From Rubellimicrobium roseum (GTDB lineage: Bacteria > Pseudomonadota > Alphaproteobacteria > Rhodobacterales > Rhodobacteraceae), in the NCBI RefSeq assembly GCF_006152145.1, contig NZ_VDFV01000004.1:124001-188000 (forward strand): 64,000 nt of DNA. Reading direction: 5' to 3'. The notes beneath the pieces were generated by a model. The model made no database searches. It had not been told where the DNA came from and saw only the letters and a list, made by a program, of their open reading frames with translations. The position numbers were made by a program, and so were the translations under genes. Positions within the stretch are counted from its first letter, which is position 1. Every line of letters starts with the position of its first letter. This document shows positions 56,140 to 64,000 of this stretch, in pieces.

Positions 56140-58101
56140 ATGAACATCCGACTCAGCCGACGCGGCTTCCTCGCGGGCTCGGGGAGCCTGATCGCGCTCC
56201 ATCCCTTCGCGGTCCGGGCGCAGGAGGGACAGGCGCATCTGCGCATCATGGAGACGACCGACCTCCACGTCCATGTGCTGCCCTACGACTACTACGCCGA
56301 CAAGCCGATGGACACGGCAGGCCTGGCGCGCACCGCCCGGCTGATCGAGGAGGTGCGGGCCGAATCCGCCAACTCGCTCCTTCTCGACAACGGCGACTTC
56401 CTCCAGGGCAACCCGATGGGCGACTACATCGCCTACGAGCGCGGGATGCCCGAAGGCTCGGCGCATCCGATCGTCGAGGCCATGAACGTGCTGGGCTACG
56501 ACGCGGGCACGCTGGGCAACCACGAGTTCAACTACGGGCTCGACTTCCTGACGGCGGCCCTGGCCACGGCGGGCTTCCCGATCGTCTGCGCCAACGTCGT
56601 GACCGAGATGGGCGAGACGCCGGACCGGGACACGACGCTGGTGCCGCCCTACGTCATCCTGGACCGGACCATCCGGGACGGCTCGGGCGCCGAGCATCCC
56701 ATCCGCGTGGGCCTGATCGGCTTCGTCCCGCCGCAGATCATGGAATGGGACCGCCAGAACCTCGACGGCCGCGTGATGGCGCGCGACATCGTCGAGGCGG
56801 CGCAGGCCTGGGTCCCGGTGATGAAGGCAGAGGGCGCGGACCTCGTGGTCGCGCTGTCGCATTCGGGCATCGACGGGACCCCCTACGCGCCGGGGATGGA
56901 GAACGCCTCGGTGCCGCTGGCGGGGGTCGAAGGGATCGACGTGCTGCTGACCGGGCACCAGCACCTCGTCTTCCCCGGCCCCGACTTCGAGGGCGTGGAG
57001 GGCGTGGACAGCGCCGCCGGCACCATCAACGGCAAGCCCGCCGTCATGGCCGGCTTCTGGGGCAGCCACATGGGCCTGGTCGACCTGCTGCTGGAGCGGA
57101 CGGCGGAGGGCGGCTGGCGCATCGCCTCGTTCGAGGTCGAGGCCCGGCCGATCTACCTGCGCGACGAGGAAGGCGAGATCACCCCGACCGTCGAGGACGC
57201 CCCGGAGGTGGTCGCGGCCGTCGAGGCGGAGCACGAGGAGACGCTGGCCTATGTCCGGCGCCCGGTCGGCAAGACCGACGCGCCGCTCTACAGCTACTTC
57301 GCGCTGGTGGCGGACGATCCGTCCGTGCAGATCGTGTCCAACGCCCAGACCTGGTACATCGGCCAGATGCTGGACGGGACGCCGCACGCGGCCCTGCCCC
57401 TGCTGTCGGCGGCGGCCCCCTTCAAGGCGGGCGGGCGCGGCGGGCCGGACTACTACACCGACGTGCCGGTGGGCGACGTGGCGATCCGGAACGTGGCCGA
57501 CCTTTACCTGTACCCGAACACCGTGCGGGCGGTGAAGATCACCGGGGCGCAGGTCAAGGACTGGCTGGAGCGCAGCGCGGGCATGTTCAACCAGATCACG
57601 CCCGGCGGGCAGGATCAGGTGCTGCTGAACCCCGACTTCCGGTCCTACAACTTCGACATCATCGACGGCGTGACCTACCGGATCGACCTGTCCCAGCCCT
57701 CGAAGTTCGACGCGGACGGCAACCTCGTGGCCGGGGACGCGAACCGGATCGTCGATCTCCAGCACGACGGACAGCCCATCGATCCGGCGCAGGAGTTCAT
57801 CGTCGCGACGAACAACTACAGGGCCGAGGGCGGCGGCAGCTTCCCCGGCGCGGACGGGTCCACCATCGTGTTCGAGGGGCCGGACACCAACCGCGACGTG
57901 ATCGTGCGCTACATCGTCGACCAGGGCACGATCAGCCCGGCGGCCGATGCCAACTGGGGCTTCGTGCCGATGCCGGGGACGACCGTGCTCTTCGACAGCG
58001 GTCCACGGGCGGCGGAGTACCTGGACGACGTGCCAGGGCTGTCCATCGAGCCCGCGGGCGAGGGCCCGGACGGCTTCGCGCGGTTCAGGATCAGCCTCTG
58101 A
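56140..58101 (+). CDS. cpdB: Periplasmic 2',3'-cyclic-nucleotide 2'-phosphodiesterase/3'-nucleotidase
   Basis: 653 residues. A twin-arginine leader (SRRGFLAGSG, then AVRAQEG) targets the folded enzyme to the periplasm. The calcineurin-like metallophosphatase domain shows its motifs in order: TDLHVHV, LLDNGDFLQGNP, LGNHEFNYGLDFL, ALSHSGIDG, LLTGHQHLVFPG. The C-terminal 5'-nucleotidase domain has FNQITPGGQD, YNFDIIDGVTYRID and EFIVATNNYRAEGGG. It scavenges phosphate and nucleosides from extracellular nucleotides. ATG 56140 follows AGGGAGA. Confidence 0.94.
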   Translation: MNIRLSRRGFLAGSGSLIALHPFAVRAQEGQAHLRIMETTDLHVHVLPYDYYADKPMDTAGLARTARLIEEVRAESANSLLLDNGDFLQGNPMGDYIAYERGMPEGSAHPIVEAMNVLGYDAGTLGNHEFNYGLDFLTAALATAGFPIVCANVVTEMGETPDRDTTLVPPYVILDRTIRDGSGAEHPIRVGLIGFVPPQIMEWDRQNLDGRVMARDIVEAAQAWVPVMKAEGADLVVALSHSGIDGTPYAPGMENASVPLAGVEGIDVLLTGHQHLVFPGPDFEGVEGVDSAAGTINGKPAVMAGFWGSHMGLVDLLLERTAEGGWRIASFEVEARPIYLRDEEGEITPTVEDAPEVVAAVEAEHEETLAYVRRPVGKTDAPLYSYFALVADDPSVQIVSNAQTWYIGQMLDGTPHAALPLLSAAAPFKAGGRGGPDYYTDVPVGDVAIRNVADLYLYPNTVRAVKITGAQVKDWLERSAGMFNQITPGGQDQVLLNPDFRSYNFDIIDGVTYRIDLSQPSKFDADGNLVAGDANRIVDLQHDGQPIDPAQEFIVATNNYRAEGGGSFPGADGSTIVFEGPDTNRDVIVRYIVDQGTISPAADANWGFVPMPGTTVLFDSGPRAAEYLDDVPGLSIEPAGEGPDGFARFRISL

Positions 58102-58105
58102 CGAC

Positions 58106-58131
58106 AAAGGGCGCCCCGAGGGGCGCCCTTT
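58106..58131. terminator. Bidirectional terminator, cpdB / tig
   Basis: AAAGGGCGCCCC (58106-58117) pairs with GGGGCGCCCTTT (58120-58131) between convergent genes; T runs are available in both directions. Confidence 0.85.
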
Positions 58132-58156
58132 CCGCGTTCCGCCCTGCGGGCGGGGA

Positions 58157-59482
58157 TCACTCCTGGTCGAGCGCCTCGACGGCGGTCTGGAGCTCGTCCT
58201 TGGTCGTGGCCTTCTCCTCGACCTGGGCCTTCTCGAAGATGTGGTCGATGACCTTGTCCTCGAAGATCGGCGCCTGGATCTGCTGGCGGGCGGCGGCGTT
58301 GTTCTGGATGAATTCGAAGAACTGACGCTCCTGGCCGCGGTACTGGCGGGCCTGCTGCAGGACGGCCTGGGTCAGCTCCGCGTCCGTGACCTTCACCTCG
58401 GCCTTCTGGCCCAGGTCGGCCAGGAGGAGGCCCAGCTTCACGCGACGGCGCGCGAGGCGGGTGTGCTCCTCGGTGGGCTCGATGTGGTCGTGGTTGTGGC
58501 CGTGGACCTGCGGGTTTTCCTCGTGCCAGAGCTGGTGGGCGATCTGCTCGGCCTCGGCCTTGACCAGCGACTCGGGCAGGTCGAAGTCCACCGACTCGTC
58601 GAGCCGGTCGAGCAGCGCGCGCTTGGAAACGGCGCGGGCCGCCCCCTTGTACTCGGCTTCCAGGCGCTCGCGCACCTGGGCCTTGAGCGCGTCGAGGTCG
58701 TCGGCGCCGAAGCGCTTGGCCAGGTCGTCGTCGATCGCGGCGGCCTTGGGAGCCTTCACGCCCTTGACGGTGCAGGTGAAGACCGCGGCCTTCCCGGCGA
58801 GATGCTTGGCGCCGTATTCCTCGGGGAAGGACACGTTGACGTCCTTCTCCTCGCCGGTGGTGACGCCGACGAGCTGGTCCTCGAAGCCGGGGATGAAGGA
58901 GTTGGAGCCCAGCACCAGCGGGTAGTCCGAGGCGGTGCCGCCTTCGAAGGCCTCGCCGTCGACCTTGCCGACGAAGTCGATCACGACCTGGTCGCCGGTC
59001 TCGGCGGCGCCGTCCTTGTCCTCGTAGGACTTGGCGGTGTCGGCGAGGTTCTGCAGCGCCTCGTCCACGGCGGCGTCATCGGCCGCGACGGTCAGGCGGG
59101 TGAGCTGGATGGCGCCCAGGTCGACGGACGGGACCTCGGGGAGCTTCTCGTAGGAGACCTCGACCACGACGTCGTCGCCTTCCTTCCAGTCCTGGTTGGT
59201 CATCTTGACCGCGGGCTGCATCGCCGGGCGGTCGCCGGACGATTCGAGATGCGAGGACACGGCGCCGTCGATGGTTTCCTGCATCGCCTCGCCCAGGAGG
59301 CGGGGGCCGTGCTGCTTGCGCAGGAGCGCCATCGGGACCTTGCCCTGGCGGAAGCCCTTCATGGCGACCTGGGGCTGGATCTCGGCGAGCTTGGCCTGGA
59401 CCTTGCCGTCCAGCTCGGCGGCGGTGACGGTGACGGTGTAGCCGCGCTTCAGGCCTTCGTTCAGCGTCTCGGTGACTTGCAT
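58157..59482 (-). CDS. tig: Trigger factor (ribosome-associated chaperone)
   Basis: 441 residues, three domains: ribosome-binding N-terminal part (about 1-145) with the signature [23 protein letters not shown]-type isomerase domain (about 155-245; [21 protein letters not shown]), and a C-terminal helical chaperone domain. A His-rich stretch (HGHNHDH) sits in the C-terminal domain. ATG 59482 ([15 protein letters not shown]) follows AGGATGAGGAC; the longer frame runs into the tRNA gene and is excluded. Confidence 0.96.
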   Translation of the reverse strand: MQVTETLNEGLKRGYTVTVTAAELDGKVQAKLAEIQPQVAMKGFRQGKVPMALLRKQHGPRLLGEAMQETIDGAVSSHLESSGDRPAMQPAVKMTNQDWKEGDDVVVEVSYEKLPEVPSVDLGAIQLTRLTVAADDAAVDEALQNLADTAKSYEDKDGAAETGDQVVIDFVGKVDGEAFEGGTASDYPLVLGSNSFIPGFEDQLVGVTTGEEKDVNVSFPEEYGAKHLAGKAAVFTCTVKGVKAPKAAAIDDDLAKRFGADDLDALKAQVRERLEAEYKGAARAVSKRALLDRLDESVDFDLPESLVKAEAEQIAHQLWHEENPQVHGHNHDHIEPTEEHTRLARRRVKLGLLLADLGQKAEVKVTDAELTQAVLQQARQYRGQERQFFEFIQNNAAARQQIQAPIFEDKVIDHIFEKAQVEEKATTKDELQTAVEALDQE

Positions 59483-59524
59483 GTCCTCATCCTTTCGTCG
59501 GCGCGCGGGCGCCTCGTCGTCCTT

Positions 59525-59609
59525 TGGTGCGGGTGAAGGGACTCGAACCCCCACGCCTTGCGGCGCCGGAACCTAAATCCGGTGCGTCTGCCAGTTCCGC
59601 CACACCCGC
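59525..59609 (-). tRNA. tRNA-Leu, anticodon UAG
   Basis: 85 bases including an encoded CCA. The acceptor stem GCGGGTG (5' end at 59609) pairs with CACCCGC; the anticodon stem CCGGA/TCCGG encloses the loop TTTAGGT, giving anticodon UAG; a long variable arm (class II) and the T arm GGGGTTCGAGTCCC follow. It lies 43 bases upstream of tig on the same strand. Confidence 0.95.
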
Positions 59610-59852
59610 GACGTAAAGCGGAGGAGAGGCGAGCCCTCCCCCCTTTCCGGCTGGCGCGGCTCCTAGCATTCCCCCCGCGCGGGGGCGAGAGGGAAAATCG
59701 CGCGGCTCCGGCGCGCGGAGAGGCGCGGCGGCGGGCGGCGCCGACCCGAGAGTCGTCGGCGGCGATCCGCCGCAGAGCCGGCCCGAATAGGCGCCTTCTT
59801 GCCGCCGCATTTGGCGTTAACAGTGTGGCCGTTCTGCCAGGAGAGAGCCTCC

Positions 59853-60302
59853 ATGCGCCTCCACGACCTCCTTTCCCGGCCTGTCCAGCCGCTGACGCTG
59901 ATGGCGGGGCTTGGCGCGGGCACGCGGCTGCGGACGCCCGACGGCGAGGCGGACGTGTCGGGGCTCCGGGCCGGGGATCGGCTGGTGACCGGGAATGGGG
60001 TCACGACGCTGCGGGGCGTCGAGGCGCGGGCGGCGCGGCTGGCCCCCATCCGCATCCTGGCCGGCACGCTGCGGCACGGGCGGCCCGAGGATGATCTTCT
60101 GGTGGGTCCGGCGACGCCGCTGCGGCTGGAGGGCTGGCGGGCGCGGGCACTGTATGGCCGCGCTCCGGCGATGGTGGCGGCGCATCGGCTGGTGGACGGC
60201 ATCTATGTCGTCGAGGAGCCTCTGCGCGGCATGACGCTCTGGACTCTGGACCTGGACGGGCCGGCGGTCGTCTGGGCCAACGGGGTCGAGGTCGGGGTCT
60301 GA
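59853..60302 (+). CDS. Stand-alone, degenerate Hint-domain protein
   Basis: 149 residues. The region 20-130 follows the Hint_2 (hedgehog/intein) pattern: AGTRLRTPDGEADVSGLRAGDRLVTGNG, LAPIRILAGTL, and DLLVGPATPLRLEGW. The residue where self-processing Hint domains have their nucleophilic Cys is Gly (MAGLGAGT), and no His-Asn end is seen, so protein splicing is unlikely. AGGAGAG lies upstream of ATG 59853. The function is unknown; Hint_2 proteins are abundant in Rhodobacterales. Confidence 0.75.
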   Translation: MRLHDLLSRPVQPLTLMAGLGAGTRLRTPDGEADVSGLRAGDRLVTGNGVTTLRGVEARAARLAPIRILAGTLRHGRPEDDLLVGPATPLRLEGWRARALYGRAPAMVAAHRLVDGIYVVEEPLRGMTLWTLDLDGPAVVWANGVEVGV

Positions 60303-60360
60303 AGGGGGGCGCTGGCCGCCGCGCGCCATGGGGTGTCCAGGCCCGGAACGCGGCCGGGGA

Positions 60361-62508
<2,148 letters not shown>

Positions 62509-62569
62509 GCCTTCCGACACACCGGGCGGCGACGCCCCAATGGACAACCCCAGAGAAAGCAAAAGGGAC

Positions 62570-63973
62570 ATGGCCAACAAGCTTCTCGACCTCATCGCGC
62601 AGGAGGAGGCGGAGTACGTCGACATCCGCTTCACCGATCCGCGCGGCAAGCTCCAGCACGTGACCGTGGTCTCGGACCTGGTGGACGCCGACTTCATCGA
62701 GGAAGGCTTCATGTTCGACGGCTCGTCGATCGCGGGCTGGAAGTCCATCGACCAGTCCGACATGAAGCTGATGATCGACGCCGACAGCGCTTACGTCGAT
62801 CCGTTCTTCGCGGAAAAGACCATCTGCGTGCACTGCAACGTGGTCGAGCCCGACACCGGCGAGCCCTACTCGCGCGACCCGCGCGGCACGGCGCTCAAGG
62901 CCGAGGCCTACCTCAAGGCGAGCGGCATCGGCGACCAGGCCTTCTTCGGGCCCGAGGCCGAGTTCTTCATCTTCGACAACGTGCGCTTTGCCGTGTCGAT
63001 GCAGAAGGTCTCGTTCGAGGTCGACGGCGTGGACGCCGCCTGGAACTCGGACGCCGAGTTCGAAGCCGGCAACATGGGCCACCGGCCCGGCGTGAAGGGC
63101 GGCTACTTCCCCGTCCCGCCGATCGACGACGCGCAGGACCTGCGCTCGGAAATGCTCTCCACCATGAAGCGGATGGGCATGAAGGTGGACAAGCACCACC
63201 ACGAGGTGGCCTCCACGCAGCACGAGCTGGGCATCATCTTCGGCACGCTCACCAAGCAGGCCGACGAGATCCTCAAGTACAAGTACGTCATCCACAACGT
63301 GGCGCAGGCCTACGGCAAGACGGCGACCTTCATGCCCAAGCCCATCGCGGGCGACAACGGGTCGGGGATGCACGTCAACATGTCGATCTGGAAGGACGGG
63401 AAGCCCCTGTTCGCCGGCGACAAGTACGCGGACCTGAGCCAGGAGGCGCTCTACTTCATCGGCGGCATCCTGAAGCACGCCAAGGCGCTGAACGCGATCA
63501 CCAACCCCGGGACCAACAGCTACAAGCGCCTGATCCCCGGCTTCGAGGCCCCTGTGCTGCGCGCCTACTCGGCCCGCAACCGCTCGGGCTGCGTCCGTAT
63601 TCCGTGGTCGGAATCGCCCAAGGCCAAGCGCGTCGAGGCCCGTTTCCCCGACCCGTCGGCGAATCCCTACCTCGCCTTCGCGGCTCTGCTGATGGCCGGC
63701 ATCGACGGCATCAAGAACCGCATCGACCCGGGCCCGTCCTCGGACAAGGACCTCTATGACCTGCCGCCGGAAGAGCTGGCGCAGATCCCGACCGTCTGCG
63801 GCTCGCTCCGCGAGGCGCTGCAGGAGCTGGAGAAGGACCACGAGTTCCTGCTCCAGGGCGACGTGTTCACCCGCGACCAGCTCGAAGGGTACATGGCGCT
63901 GAAGTGGGAGGAGGTCTACGCCTTCGAGCACACGCCGCACCCGGTCGAGTACAAGATGTACTATTCCTGCTGA
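62570..63973 (+). CDS. glnA: Glutamine synthetase type I
   Basis: ATP-dependent amidation of glutamate. 467 residues. Signatures: [100 protein letters not shown], and the adenylylation Tyr in [10 protein letters not shown] (target of GlnE). ATG 62570 follows AAAAGGGAC; an ATG at 62540 would add 10 non-conserved residues. Complete, ending 27 bases before the window edge. Confidence 0.98.
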   Translation: MANKLLDLIAQEEAEYVDIRFTDPRGKLQHVTVVSDLVDADFIEEGFMFDGSSIAGWKSIDQSDMKLMIDADSAYVDPFFAEKTICVHCNVVEPDTGEPYSRDPRGTALKAEAYLKASGIGDQAFFGPEAEFFIFDNVRFAVSMQKVSFEVDGVDAAWNSDAEFEAGNMGHRPGVKGGYFPVPPIDDAQDLRSEMLSTMKRMGMKVDKHHHEVASTQHELGIIFGTLTKQADEILKYKYVIHNVAQAYGKTATFMPKPIAGDNGSGMHVNMSIWKDGKPLFAGDKYADLSQEALYFIGGILKHAKALNAITNPGTNSYKRLIPGFEAPVLRAYSARNRSGCVRIPWSESPKAKRVEARFPDPSANPYLAFAALLMAGIDGIKNRIDPGPSSDKDLYDLPPEELAQIPTVCGSLREALQELEKDHEFLLQGDVFTRDQLEGYMALKWEEVYAFEHTPHPVEYKMYYSC

Positions 63974-64000
63974 TCCGCCTTCGGGCCGATCGACAGATCG

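Noticed and set aside
59525-59852. tRNA-Leu as an integration site for a mobile element
   Set aside because: There is no integrase or repeated tRNA 3' end nearby, and the flanking genes are ordinary.

Overview
The window is visibly G+C-rich chromosomal DNA, densely packed with genes. Gene families and gene order point to an alphaproteobacterium of the order Rhodobacterales (Roseobacter/Rhodobacter group): a complete Rhodobacter-type gene transfer agent (GTA) cluster, a DUF4167-prmC-prfA block, a pyruvate dehydrogenase E1 beta that carries its own lipoyl domain, a bifunctional NAD(P)HX repair gene next to glnBA, and a TakP-like TRAP transporter. Assignment to Rhodobacterales is an inference from content; no 16S rRNA gene is present.

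Layout. 1-6.2 kb: outer-membrane biogenesis operon lptG(partial)-lptD-surA-pdxA-rsmA. 6.2-12.4 kb (minus strand): DUF4167, prmC, prfA, a small conserved-looking protein, and glnE. 12.4-14.6 kb: divergent DUF2852, RDD and bpt genes behind two palindromic operator-like sites. 14.7-18.1 kb: TRAP transporter genes, QM on plus and P on minus, converging on a strong hairpin. 18.4-24.4 kb: yihY, ilvB-ilvN behind a leader-peptide attenuator that can be read by eye, a nucleoside hydrolase and selO. 24.5-28.3 kb: two cyclophilins, pgk, class I fructose-bisphosphate aldolase and ftsB. 28.5-33.9 kb: pdhA-pdhB-pdhC, a MliC-like lipoprotein and cysE. 33.98-47.88 kb (minus): the GTA head-tail cluster from g15 back to g1. 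48.2-53.8 kb (minus): mltG, fabF, acpP, fabG, fabD, with two plus-strand genes wedged between acpP and fabG. 54.7-58.1 kb: rpsF-rpsR-rplI and a 2',3'-cyclic phosphodiesterase/5'-nucleotidase. 58.1-64 kb: tig, tRNA-Leu(UAG), a degenerate Hint-domain protein, nnrDE, glnB and glnA.

How the genes work together. Most of the window is housekeeping. glnE, glnB and glnA are parts of one nitrogen-control circuit lying at opposite ends of the window. pgk, fba and pdhABC cover lower glycolysis and entry to the TCA cycle. The GTA cluster is the special element. It holds terminase, portal, protease, capsid, connector, tail tube, tape measure, baseplate hub, peptidase and megatron genes, all intact and in the canonical order, with no integrase, repressor or replication genes. 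That is the signature of a domesticated particle that packages host DNA rather than of a prophage. The most novel-looking signal I found is a shared roughly 32-bp element at a similar distance upstream of GTA g1 and, internally, upstream of the portal gene g3. At g1 it is joined directly to a perfect TTAA-N7-TTAA (CtrA-type) box.
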